Shown: positions 7,356 through 15,419 of the stretch, in pieces
Position numbering within the stretch: the first letter of the stretch is position 1
Layout: the number at the start of each line of letters is the position of its first letter
NCBI RefSeq assembly: GCF_001298265.1
Contig: NZ_LGSZ01000052.1
Coordinates: 62,001 to 126,000, forward strand
Direction: 5' to 3'
Length of the DNA stretch: 64,000 nucleotides
From: Allobosea vaviloviae
GTDB lineage: Bacteria; Pseudomonadota; Alphaproteobacteria; Rhizobiales; Beijerinckiaceae
Translations under genes and position numbers: made by a program
Notes under the pieces: generated by a model
The model's input: the letters and a program-made list of their open reading frames with translations, nothing else
Databases searched by the model: none
What the model was told of the DNA's origin: nothing

Positions 7356-9295
7356 TAGAACTCCGCCCAGTCATCGGCGCGACCGCCGCCGGCGACACGC
7401 CGACGGGGCTCCTGCCATGGTTTTGTCGCCGGCTCGGGCCGACGCGTCTCGTTGAGGGCCTGAGCCGGCCGCAGCGGAACCGCCGGCGAGGCCGCCTGAC
7501 GCAGCTGGCGCACCGGCCCTGCCAAGGCGCGAGGCGATGCTTGCATCGGTGCGGCATGGGCATGCGAGGCGGCGTCGGCACGGAAGAACGCGACGAGGTT
7601 CCGCAGCGTCCCGATCTCGGTCATCAGTTCGGTTGCCGATGTCGCGCTCTGCTCGGCCAGCGCGGAATTCTGCTGTGTCGTCTCGTCCATATGGGCGACG
7701 GCGCGGCTCATGTCCCCGATGCCGTTCGCCTGTTCGGCGGCAGCCTGCGAAATCTCGACGACCGTGGCCGAGACCTTTCCCGCTGCCGTAACGATCCGCT
7801 CGAGCGCATCGCCGGTCGAGCGCACGAAACGCACGCCCTCGCCGACCTGTTCGTTGGAACTGACGATCAGCCCCTTGATGTCCTTGGCGGCCTGGCTCGA
7901 ACGCTGCGCCAGCGCGCGCACCTCGGAGGCCACGACCGCAAAGCCCCTGCCCGCATCGCCCGCGCGGGCCGCTTCCACTGCCGCGTTCAGCGCCAGCAGA
8001 TTGGTCTGGAAGGCGATGTCGTCGATGACCGAAACGATCTCCGAGATGCGCACAGAAGAGCTTTCTATCCGCTCGATCGCACCGACCGCCTGCGCGACGA
8101 CCTGCCGACCGTCCTGGGCGACGCCCATCGCCTCGTTGGCGAGTTCGGTCGCCTCGCGCGAGCGGTTGGCGCTCTGCTTCACAGACGCTGCGAGCTGCTC
8201 GGTCGTCGCGGCCGTTTCCTCGAGATTGGCCGCTGTCTCCTCGGTTCGCCGGGCGAGATCCCCGGCGCCGGAATTGATCTCGGTCGCCGAGCGCGCGACG
8301 TTGCTGGCCGTGCCCTGGATCGTCGCGACGGTCTCGCCCAGATGCGCGAGCGCCGCGTTCAGGCTGGATTTGAGTTCGGCCAAGCGGCCGCGATAGGCGC
8401 CGGTCATGCGCTGTGTCAGGTCGCCCTCGGCAAGCCCGCCGACCACGGTCGCGAATTCGCCGACCGCGCTCTCGACCAGCGCGTTGATCTCGTTCATGCC
8501 GCCAGCGATGCGCTGTAGAGCGTCAGGCTTGCCGGCCAGTGGTACGCGCCGCGAGAAATCGCCTTCGACGGCGGCTGCGACCATCTCGGCAACCTCGGCG
8601 GCGGCCGCCAGTTCGTCGGTCAGTTCAAGCCATTCCACGGCCGTGCCCAGACAGCGCCCGTCGGCATGCATCACCGGCGACAGCGACAGTGACACCGTTC
8701 GTCGCCCGAGCGGGAAGCGGATGGCCTGCTGCTGGCCCGACTGCAGCCCAGCCTGGCCCTGGACGCTCGCCATGACCCGGCCAAGCATGTCCTTGGCGGA
8801 GGCGCCCGGGAAAGCGGCGCGAAAATCTTCCTGCGCCTCGCCGAAGAACCTGAGCAGCGACGCGTTGACATAGACGACCCGGCCGTCGCCATCGCAGACC
8901 ATGACATTGGTGCGGCAGCCGTCTAGAGCCGCGCGGATGCGGGCCGCCTCGACATTGGTGTCGTTCATGGACTTCAACGCGCGCGCCAGCTCGCCGATCT
9001 CGTCGCCGCGGCCAAGGCCGGGAAGAACGGCGTCCTCACCGGATGCCAGGCGTCCCGCCGCATGGCCCATCGCGGCGATCGGCCGCTGGATGCCACGCGC
9101 GCAAAGCCAGGCTGCAAGTCCCACGCAACCGAGTCCGGCCAGGCCCAGGCCAAGCTGGGAGGTCCCATCCAGCCGGCCAAGGGCGGCATGGTAGGCAACG
9201 GTCCCTGCTGCCCCCCCGGCGGCAAGAGCCGTCGCGGCAAGCATGAGCGGCAGCTTGAACGAGAGTCGCGTGAAGGGACCGTAGAGGCTGCCCAT
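7355..9295 (-). CDS. PAS/HAMP methyl-accepting chemotaxis protein with CheR-docking tail
   Basis: A 646-residue chemoreceptor. Two hydrophobic segments (about residues 15-38 and 47-66) are separated by only a few residues, so there is no periplasmic ligand domain. They are followed by a HAMP region, a PAS-like domain (TNVMVCDGDGRVVYVN at about 128-143), further HAMP-like helices and the signalling domain with the tip IAFQTNLLALNAAVEAARAG. The protein ends in DWAEF after a Gly/Arg-rich linker, matching the xWxxF pentapeptide that tethers CheR and CheB. It probably senses an intracellular or redox cue. It overlaps cheR by 1 bp. Confidence 0.9.
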   Translation of the reverse strand: MGSLYGPFTRLSFKLPLMLAATALAAGGAAGTVAYHAALGRLDGTSQLGLGLAGLGCVGLAAWLCARGIQRPIAAMGHAAGRLASGEDAVLPGLGRGDEIGELARALKSMNDTNVEAARIRAALDGCRTNVMVCDGDGRVVYVNASLLRFFGEAQEDFRAAFPGASAKDMLGRVMASVQGQAGLQSGQQQAIRFPLGRRTVSLSLSPVMHADGRCLGTAVEWLELTDELAAAAEVAEMVAAAVEGDFSRRVPLAGKPDALQRIAGGMNEINALVESAVGEFATVVGGLAEGDLTQRMTGAYRGRLAELKSSLNAALAHLGETVATIQGTASNVARSATEINSGAGDLARRTEETAANLEETAATTEQLAASVKQSANRSREATELANEAMGVAQDGRQVVAQAVGAIERIESSSVRISEIVSVIDDIAFQTNLLALNAAVEAARAGDAGRGFAVVASEVRALAQRSSQAAKDIKGLIVSSNEQVGEGVRFVRSTGDALERIVTAAGKVSATVVEISQAAAEQANGIGDMSRAVAHMDETTQQNSALAEQSATSATELMTEIGTLRNLVAFFRADAASHAHAAPMQASPRALAGPVRQLRQAASPAVPLRPAQALNETRRPEPATKPWQEPRRRVAGGGRADDWAEF

Positions 9296-9370
9296 TGATG
9301 GTATTCGTTTCTTTTTCTGGCCCGCGCTCTTCCCAACGCGACTCCTCGGGCCCTGATTGTGTCGAAACGC

Positions 9371-9880
9371 TCAGCTTGCGCGAGCAACCCGTGCCATCGG
9401 GGTCTCGGCGCCGCCATCGCGGATGACGGCCGCAAGGTCGAGCAGAGCCACGATATCGGTGTCGAGCAGCACGAGGCCCTCGATCAGGCCGTGTTCGTCG
9501 CGCTCGAGATCGGGCGCCGGGCGCACCGCACTGACCGGCACATCGACGATGTCGGAGACCGAGTCGACCAGCAGGCCGGCGACCTTGTCTTCGATGTCGA
9601 CGACGACGATGACATGGGTCGCGGTGGCGTCCGTGGTGCCCAGCCCGATCGAGGTGCGCAGATCGTAAACCGCCAGGATCACGCCACGCAGGTTCAAGAC
9701 TCCGCGGACATGCGGGGCGGCGTGCGGCAGCGGCGTCGTCGCCTGCCAGCCCTTGATCTCGCGCACCATGCCGACATCGATGCCGAAAGTCCGGTCACCC
9801 ACCTTGAAGGTGACGATCCGGCGCGCCGCAGATTCCGGCTGCGCCGACGAGAAATGCTTTTCGCCGAGTTGCAGGGTCAT
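9371..9880 (-). CDS. cheW: Chemotaxis adaptor protein CheW
   Basis: A 169-residue CheW coupling chemoreceptors to CheA. The family pattern is visible: RIVTFKVGDRTFGIDVGMVREI near residues 21-42, HVRGVLNLRGVILAVYDLRT, HVIVVVDIEDKVAGLLVDSVSDIV, and a C-terminal LEGL-like stretch. The length is typical. It starts 2 bp after cheA and is followed by the MCP gene after 75 bp, the widest gap inside the operon. Confidence 0.92.
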   Translation of the reverse strand: MTLQLGEKHFSSAQPESAARRIVTFKVGDRTFGIDVGMVREIKGWQATTPLPHAAPHVRGVLNLRGVILAVYDLRTSIGLGTTDATATHVIVVVDIEDKVAGLLVDSVSDIVDVPVSAVRPAPDLERDEHGLIEGLVLLDTDIVALLDLAAVIRDGGAETPMARVARAS

Positions 9881-9882
9881 GG

Positions 9883-12240
9883 TTATCCAGCCAGTTTCAG
9901 TTCGGTTGCGGGGATGCGCTCGCCGGAGGCGGCGAGGCGCAGCATGGAGTCGACGTCGAGGATCAGCGCGACGAGACCGTCGCCCAGGATCGTCGCGGCA
10001 GAGGCGCCGTTGACCGTGCCGTAATTGCCTTCGAGGCTCTTCACGACGACCTGCTGCTGCCCGACGATCTCGTCGACGGCGATGCCGACATTGTCGCCGC
10101 GTTCCGTCTCGGCGATGATGATGATGTTCTCGTTGGGGGTACCCGACGAACCCATGACAGCGCCGAGCCGATAGAGCGGCGTGATCTCGCCACGCCAGCG
10201 CAGCACTTCCTGGCCGAAAGTCAGGTGCTCGATCGGCGTCGAGGCGAGGTGCTGCGTCTCGATCACGCTGGCGATCGGGATGACGTAACGGTCGTCGCCG
10301 CAGCGGATGACCATGCCTTCGAGGACGGCGAGCGTCAGCGGCAGGGCGAGCGTGAACTTGCAGCCCCTGCCCGGCTCGGAGTCGACGCTGATGCGGCCGC
10401 CGAGCGATTCGACGTTGCGGCGCACGACGTCCATGCCGACGCCGCGTCCGGACACGTCGCTGATGACCTCTGCGGTCGAAAGACCCGCGGCGAAGATCAG
10501 CTGGTCAATTTCCTCGGGAGCAAGCTTTTCGTCGGCGCCGACCAGTCCGCGGGACTTCGCCTTGGCGAGCAGCCTGTCGCGGCCGATGCCGCGCCCGTCA
10601 TCGGTGACGGAGATGACGATGCGCCCGGCACGATGCTCGGCGACAAGTTTGATCATGCCTTCCGGGCTCTTGCCGGCGGCGATGCGGTCCTCCGGCGTCT
10701 CCAGCCCGTGATCCATCGAGTTGCGGATCATATGGGTCAGCGGATCGGCCAGCTCCTCGATGATCGTCTTGTCGACCTCGGTGTTCTCGCCTTCGAGGAC
10801 GAGGCGGACCTCCTTGCCGAGCGTCTGCGCCAGTTCCCGCACGAGACGCGGCATGCGCTGGAACACAGCCTTCACCGGCTGGGCACGGACCGCCATGACA
10901 TGGTCCTGCAGCTCGCGCGTCTGACGCGACAGGGTCAGGATGCCCTCGGCCGTCTTCGCATAGACGTCGTAGGGCAGCGAGCGGACGCATTCGACCAGCA
11001 TGGACTGGGTGATGACGATCTCGCCGACGAGGTTCATCAGCTTGTCGATGCGGTCGAGATCGACGCGGACGCTGACGGCCTGGCGCTGGCGCGCCGCGGC
11101 GGCGTCATTGGCCGGCGCGCGGGCTGCTGCCCTCGCAGGGACAGTAGCCTCCGGGGCAGCGGGAGCCGGAGCCACGCTCGCGATCGGCGAAGCTGGCTGG
11201 ATATCCGGGGCGGAGGTCGCCGTCGGGGCCGGACCGAGCTTGGCCAGGATCGCCGAAAGGTCGGCTGCCACGGAGCCCGAGACTTCCGATGTGGAAGACG
11301 CGGCGGCCACCGGCACTGCGACAGGTGCCGCGACGGGCGCGTCGTCATTGGCCGCCTGGTCGGCGAGCACCTCGATCTCGAATTCCTCGGCCGCCAGCGT
11401 GAAGTCGAAGCGGCTGTAGATCTCTTCGATCGACAATTCGGTCCGCATCGTCACGACGAAGCGCATCCAGCAGTCGGAAACGTCGATCGCCTCCAGCGCG
11501 GGCACATGGCTCAGATCGCAGGCGATCGAGACGATGTCACCGGCCGGCAGCGAGGCGAACACGACCCTCGGTTCGATGACGCGGCGGAACAGGTCGTTCT
11601 CGGGCGAAATCTTGAGCACGATCGTGCGGCCGGGCTTGTCCGCAGCAGGGCTTTTGGAAGCGGTCTTGGCGGCTGGCTCGTCGTCCCAGCCCGTGTCGGC
11701 TGCCGGAGCGCCCATCCCGGTCTTGGCCTCGACCATCGCCAGCAGGTTGCCCAGGGCGGCGATGCCGGGAGGAGCATCGTTCTCCGCGACGGTGGGCGCG
11801 GCGGCAGCAGGAGCCGGCGCGGGAGGAGCTGCCGGGGCCGGCGCGGGCGCGGCGGCGCCAGCCGGTTTGCCGACCTGTTCGAGAGCCTCGAGAAGATCAG
11901 GGCGCGGACGGGCCGGTTCATCGTTGCGCGCGGCCGACACCAGATCGGCCACGGCATCTGAACAGCGCAGGAAGAGCGCGAACGGCGCATCCTCGACCGC
12001 GACGCGGCCGGACCTCAGATGGTCGAGCGAGGCTTCGAAGACATGTGCGAAGGCGACGAGCTCGGTGCAGCCGAAGGCGCCCGCGCCGCCCTTGATCGAA
12101 TGGATGGCCCGGAAGGCGGCGTTGACGTCCTCGGGGTCAGTCGATCCTTCGTCCAGCGCCTGGAGGCGCTGTTCGAGCGCGCCCAGGAGTTCTTCGCACT
12201 CCTGGAAGAAGGTCTGTTTGAGTTCGGCCAACGGATCCAT
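9883..12240 (-). CDS. cheA: Chemotaxis histidine kinase CheA
   Basis: A 785-residue CheA. The N-terminal HPt domain carries the phosphorylatable His47 in FRAIHSIKGGAGAFG. A Pro/Ala-rich linker of about 60 residues near 130-190 precedes a middle region, then a second Ala-rich linker. The dimerisation domain begins near VRVDLDRIDKLMNLVGEIVI. The ATPase domain has the N box HMIRNSMDHGLE and the G1 box TDDGRGIG, and a CheW-like domain occupies the C-terminus. It phosphorylates CheY and CheB in response to receptors. The long Ala/Pro linkers make it larger than the E. coli enzyme (654 residues). Confidence 0.93.
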   Translation of the reverse strand: MDPLAELKQTFFQECEELLGALEQRLQALDEGSTDPEDVNAAFRAIHSIKGGAGAFGCTELVAFAHVFEASLDHLRSGRVAVEDAPFALFLRCSDAVADLVSAARNDEPARPRPDLLEALEQVGKPAGAAAPAPAPAAPPAPAPAAAAPTVAENDAPPGIAALGNLLAMVEAKTGMGAPAADTGWDDEPAAKTASKSPAADKPGRTIVLKISPENDLFRRVIEPRVVFASLPAGDIVSIACDLSHVPALEAIDVSDCWMRFVVTMRTELSIEEIYSRFDFTLAAEEFEIEVLADQAANDDAPVAAPVAVPVAAASSTSEVSGSVAADLSAILAKLGPAPTATSAPDIQPASPIASVAPAPAAPEATVPARAAARAPANDAAAARQRQAVSVRVDLDRIDKLMNLVGEIVITQSMLVECVRSLPYDVYAKTAEGILTLSRQTRELQDHVMAVRAQPVKAVFQRMPRLVRELAQTLGKEVRLVLEGENTEVDKTIIEELADPLTHMIRNSMDHGLETPEDRIAAGKSPEGMIKLVAEHRAGRIVISVTDDGRGIGRDRLLAKAKSRGLVGADEKLAPEEIDQLIFAAGLSTAEVISDVSGRGVGMDVVRRNVESLGGRISVDSEPGRGCKFTLALPLTLAVLEGMVIRCGDDRYVIPIASVIETQHLASTPIEHLTFGQEVLRWRGEITPLYRLGAVMGSSGTPNENIIIIAETERGDNVGIAVDEIVGQQQVVVKSLEGNYGTVNGASAATILGDGLVALILDVDSMLRLAASGERIPATELKLAG

Positions 12241-12252
12241 GGACGCTAAGCC

Positions 12253-12612
12253 TCAGTTCTGGTAGCGGGCGACGAGGCCGAGCAGGGTATTGGGCTCGAA
12301 AGGCTTGACCATCCAGGCGCTGGCGCCGGCACGCCGGCCTTCCGCCTTGATTTCCGCACCGTTCTCTGTCGTGAGCACGATGATCGGCGTGTTCTGCCCG
12401 GCCGGTCGAGCCCGGCAGGCCCTGGTGAACTCGATCCCGTCCATCAACGGCATGTTGAGGTCGGTGATCACGAGATCGGGCTTGAACTGGTCGAATTTCG
12501 CCAGACCGTCCTCGCCGTTCTCCGCCTCCGCGACCTCGTGGCCGGCATTGCGCAAGGTCAGGCTCAGCAGGCTGAGCAGTGTTTTGGTATCGTCGATGGC
12601 CAGAATGCGCAT
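12253..12612 (-). CDS. Chemotaxis response regulator CheY
   Basis: A 119-residue single receiver domain starting at ATG (MRILAIDDTKTLL). The acidic pair is D7/D8, the phospho-acceptor is D51 in VITDLNMPLMDGIEF, the switch Thr is in IVLTTENG and the Lys is in AWMVKPFEP. The TDLNMP..DG..F form is typical of CheY proteins encoded beside cheA in alphaproteobacteria. It is 5 bp after the STAS gene and 12 bp before cheA. An upstream in-frame extension has no receiver similarity and was dropped. Confidence 0.9.
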   Translation of the reverse strand: MRILAIDDTKTLLSLLSLTLRNAGHEVAEAENGEDGLAKFDQFKPDLVITDLNMPLMDGIEFTRACRARPAGQNTPIIVLTTENGAEIKAEGRRAGASAWMVKPFEPNTLLGLVARYQN

Positions 12613-12617
12613 TCTTA

Positions 12618-12899
12618 TCACTCCAGAACGAGAGCGCTGTGTGCGGGATCGAAACCGATCGCCAGCAGCGAATCGCGGCACTCTAAAGATGCCGCCTTGA
12701 GCGAGACCGACAGACCGCGCGCCTTGGCGCTGACGGCAGCGGAGTGCAGCAGTTGGATCCACAGGCTGGGCAGCGGCCCGGCCTCGGCACATTCGACGGC
12801 TATGCTCTCCTTCTGCTCCAGCGCCACGAGGAGCTGGTTACGGAAGGTTGCCGCTTCGGAGCGGCCGAGAAAGGCGGGGAGCGAGACGGTGATGACCAT
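12618..12899 (-). CDS. STAS-domain protein heading the che operon
   Basis: A 93-residue protein beginning MVITVSLPAFLGRSEA; an alternative ATG at 12932 would add 11 residues. The arrangement (a beta strand, then AATFRNQLLVAL, a middle IAVECAEAGPLPSLWIQLLHSAAVSA and a terminal ALVLE) resembles a STAS/anti-sigma antagonist-like domain. The usual phosphorylatable Ser position reads PLPSLWIQLL. Single-domain STAS genes are known at the head of some alphaproteobacterial che clusters. It may mediate protein-protein contacts with the kinase array. The exact role is unknown and the assignment is moderate. Confidence 0.6.
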   Translation of the reverse strand: MVITVSLPAFLGRSEAATFRNQLLVALEQKESIAVECAEAGPLPSLWIQLLHSAAVSAKARGLSVSLKAASLECRDSLLAIGFDPAHSALVLE

Positions 12900-12973
12900 G
12901 AAGACACGACCCAGGATTGCGCCAATCAGCATCGCGTCAAACTGGTAAAAATTTCCCTAACCAAACGACGTTG

Positions 12974-12979
12974 CGTCAA
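12974..12979 (-). promoter_or_regulatory. Candidate -35 element for the che operon
   Basis: On the minus strand TTGACG lies about 75 bp upstream of the STAS start. With a 17 bp spacer the hexamer GGAAAT occupies the -10 position, which is a weak match. The AT-richer stretch around 12945-12985 is the only one in the 229 bp gap, so the promoter is most likely here. Confidence 0.3.
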
Positions 12980-13068
12980 TGTTTTGGGCAAAGCCGTGGC
13001 GGGGGTACGCCGTGGAAAGCGGCAATCGCGTCCGAGAAGCCGAGCGGCACTCGCGATACGCATATCGG

Positions 13069-13086
13069 GGGGAGCCGAGGCTCCCC
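13069..13086. terminator. GC-rich hairpin downstream of the lone receiver gene
   Basis: A perfect inverted repeat, GGGGAGCC / GGCTCCCC with a 2-nt centre, lies 43-60 bp after the stop of the minus-strand receiver gene. No T-run follows on the minus strand, so it may end transcription weakly or only stabilise the 3' end. Confidence 0.35.
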
Positions 13087-13128
13087 TTTCCAGCCTATGC
13101 AGAGCAGTGGGATGCGGCCGGGGGCCGG

Positions 13129-13596
13129 TCAGAACATGCTGTTGCTGATGGCGCGCGGAACCAGCGTAATGCTGCCGCTCGCCTCGCGGTATTTGCGGGG
13201 GATGTTGATGACGCCCGACAGGTGCAACCAGAGATTATTGGGCGAGATCGGCTTGGTGACGATCTCATGCGCCCCGAGCTTGGCGGCCTGCACCACCGAG
13301 CGCCGGTCGGGCCGCTCCATCATGACGAGAACCGGCGCCTTGGCGAAGGGCGAGGTCTTGAACGAGCGGATCGCAGCGAGACATTTCGTGCTGCCGTTGT
13401 CGGGCATGTCCCAGTCAAGGATGACGATGTTGGGCTGCTTCTGGATGAACATCGTCGCCGCCGAGGCCAGATCCGACGCCTCGAAGATTCGGTGCAGCTG
13501 CGCCTGATAGAGCATCGTGCGGACGATACGCCTGTAGTGCGGGCTGGGGTCGATCAGCAGCACCGAGAGATTGGGGAATGAGGGCGCTATATGCAT
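13129..13596 (-). CDS. Receiver-domain protein with altered acidic pocket
   Basis: A 155-residue receiver-like protein without an output domain. The phospho-acceptor position is D61 in IVILDWDMPDNG, and the conserved Lys is in EIVTKPISP. The usual adjacent acidic pair is reduced to one Asp followed by Pro (LLIDPSPHYRR, D16-P17), so Mg2+ binding may be weakened. A 25-residue C-terminal extension (RKYREASGSITLVPRAIS...) follows the domain. It sits between a soluble MCP (94 bp upstream) and the che operon (229 bp downstream), which suggests a chemotaxis-related role. Confidence 0.8.
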   Translation of the reverse strand: MHIAPSFPNLSVLLIDPSPHYRRIVRTMLYQAQLHRIFEASDLASAATMFIQKQPNIVILDWDMPDNGSTKCLAAIRSFKTSPFAKAPVLVMMERPDRRSVVQAAKLGAHEIVTKPISPNNLWLHLSGVINIPRKYREASGSITLVPRAISNSMF

Positions 13597-13690
13597 GATG
13601 TAGGGCTCGACAACTCACACAACTCAACTCGACAACAGCAACAGGATGCCGGGGTCATCGTCCGCCCGGCCCCCCTGGACGGGACCTGTC

Positions 13691-15145
13691 CTAGACGTTG
13701 AGGCCGAAGCGGAAGCCGCCCCAATGCCGGCCCCTGACCATGATCGGCGCCGAGAGGTCCTCCATCACGAGATACTGGCCACCGCCCATGTCGCGGCGAT
13801 AGGTCTGCAGCAGAAACGGCTTGCGATTGCGGGCTGTCGCGAGCCCGGTCCTGTCGTCGAAGATCCGCCTGTTGCGGCAATTGGCGTTGTTCCAGACCGG
13901 GTCGGGACCCTGTGGCTGGGAATATTTGCGATTATGCGTCGGCAGGAAGCCGTTGCGGTCCACTGCCGCGCAGAACACGATCCGGCGGTTGGACGTCAAC
14001 AGCGCCTCCTGGATCGGCGGCAGCACACGGTCGCACAGGGCCACGAAGCGCGTCATGTATTGCACGGGATCGCTGCCTGCGATCGGCCGGTAAGCCTCGT
14101 CGAAGAGATCGGCCTGACTGATTTCACCGCGATCCAGTGCCTGTTCGAACAATGCGCCGATGGTGGCGGCTGTTTCCATCGCCGTGGCGATCAACTCCGA
14201 TTGCGCGGTCCTGACCCCCGAGGCGGCGATCGCGCCGAGGATGCCCTCGCTGATCGAGACCAGCGCATCGGCGCGCTGGGCCGCCTTGTCGAGATCCTCG
14301 CTCGAGTGGTCGACACCGTCGACGAGCGCCCGCAGATCCTCGCTGACCTTGGCGAAGGCGATGGCGTTCTCCCGCGTCGGGTTCGAGATGGCATCGATGT
14401 CGCCAATCAGCCCGACGACCGAGCGGCCGAAACTGTCGAGTTCGCCCAGCTGGTGCGAGATATTCTGGCTCTCGTCGCTGGCGCGCCGCGCCGTCGAGAC
14501 GTTCTCGTCGCTCTTGGCCGCCAGCAGATCGACCGACTTGACCAGGGAATCCAGCTGCTTGGCGCTCATCGCCGTCGCCTCGCGAGTCTGCTCGGCGAGA
14601 TGCTTGACCGCTGCGGCGATCACGGCGAAGCCCCGCCCCGCCGCCCCGCTGCGCGCCGCCTCGACACCGGCATTGATCGACAGGAGCTGGATCTCGCGGG
14701 TGATCGCCTGGATGGCATCGCTCGAAGCTCTGACCATATGGGCGTCGGCGACCGCCTGCGACAGCGCCTGCGACATCGACTGGGCGCCCTGCGACAACGC
14801 CTCGATATCGGCCTGGGCCGCATTCAGGCCGAGCTTGACGGCTCCGGTGACGCGCTCGAGACCGCCGCGGACGACGGAGGCCGTCGTCTGCGCGCCCTCC
14901 GCGGCCTGCTGGATCGCCCGATTGGCGCGCGAGACCTGATCGACGGCCGTCACGACACGGTGAAGTCCGTCGGTCTGCCCCTCGAGCTGCCGGGTCACAT
15001 CGCCGATGCGGCCGGAGATGTCGGTGATTTCCACCCCGAGCTTGCCGAAACGTTCGGCGATGTCGCGCACGGCGCGTTCGGCCGCAGCCTCGGTCGGCAT
15101 GTCCTCATTGGCCGGCTCAGGGGCCTTCAGCGCGAGCGCATGCAT
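13691..15145 (-). CDS. Soluble methyl-accepting chemotaxis protein with C-terminal sensor
   Basis: A 484-residue chemoreceptor with no hydrophobic segment long enough to span a membrane. The N-terminal two thirds are coiled-coil signalling helices with the hairpin-tip region LLSINAGVEAARSGAAGRGFAVIA near residues 152-176. The C-terminal part (about 345-484) contains RNGFLPTHNRKYSQ, NCRNRRIFDDRTGLA, PFLLQTYRRDMGGGQY and PIMVRGRHWGGFRFG. This is a Cache/PAS-like sensor module often seen at the end of alphaproteobacterial MCPs. It presumably reports a cytoplasmic cue to the CheA/CheW array encoded just downstream. It has its own upstream region facing sod. Confidence 0.85.
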   Translation of the reverse strand: MHALALKAPEPANEDMPTEAAAERAVRDIAERFGKLGVEITDISGRIGDVTRQLEGQTDGLHRVVTAVDQVSRANRAIQQAAEGAQTTASVVRGGLERVTGAVKLGLNAAQADIEALSQGAQSMSQALSQAVADAHMVRASSDAIQAITREIQLLSINAGVEAARSGAAGRGFAVIAAAVKHLAEQTREATAMSAKQLDSLVKSVDLLAAKSDENVSTARRASDESQNISHQLGELDSFGRSVVGLIGDIDAISNPTRENAIAFAKVSEDLRALVDGVDHSSEDLDKAAQRADALVSISEGILGAIAASGVRTAQSELIATAMETAATIGALFEQALDRGEISQADLFDEAYRPIAGSDPVQYMTRFVALCDRVLPPIQEALLTSNRRIVFCAAVDRNGFLPTHNRKYSQPQGPDPVWNNANCRNRRIFDDRTGLATARNRKPFLLQTYRRDMGGGQYLVMEDLSAPIMVRGRHWGGFRFGLNV

Positions 15146-15339
15146 GGTCGGCAGGTCCTTTTCGGGCCTCGATGATCCAGCCTGAGCTTAGCGAAACGCG
15201 GTAAATTGACTGTTAATGCAACTTTCAGGGGTATTGTTCGCCGTCGCAGGTTGACATCATCTGGCTGATACGGGCGCCCCGAGCCGATGACGAGACAAGA
15301 CCGCGTCGGTCGTGGGGAACCGCCGCGCTCCGGAAACCG

Positions 15340-15345
15340 TATAGT
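15340..15345 (+). promoter_or_regulatory. Candidate -10 element upstream of the superoxide dismutase gene
   Basis: TATAGT on the plus strand, 75 bp before the sod start codon, is a good -10 match, but no convincing -35 lies 16-18 bp upstream. The rest of the 274 bp between the MCP and sod holds an AT-rich stretch (about 15195-15240) facing the MCP and an isolated TTGACA at 15251-15256. Confidence 0.25.
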
Positions 15346-15419
15346 ATTGCATCCGCGGACGTCGCTCCCGCATAACGTTGGGGCAAGGTCGAAGCCGACA
15401 CCGCTCTTGGAGGATCACC

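Noticed and set aside
10225..11961. 578-codon open frame on the plus strand opposite cheA
   Set aside because: It is antisense to well-supported cheA, is rich in Arg/Asp/Gly and has no domain pattern; long antisense frames are expected at this GC content.
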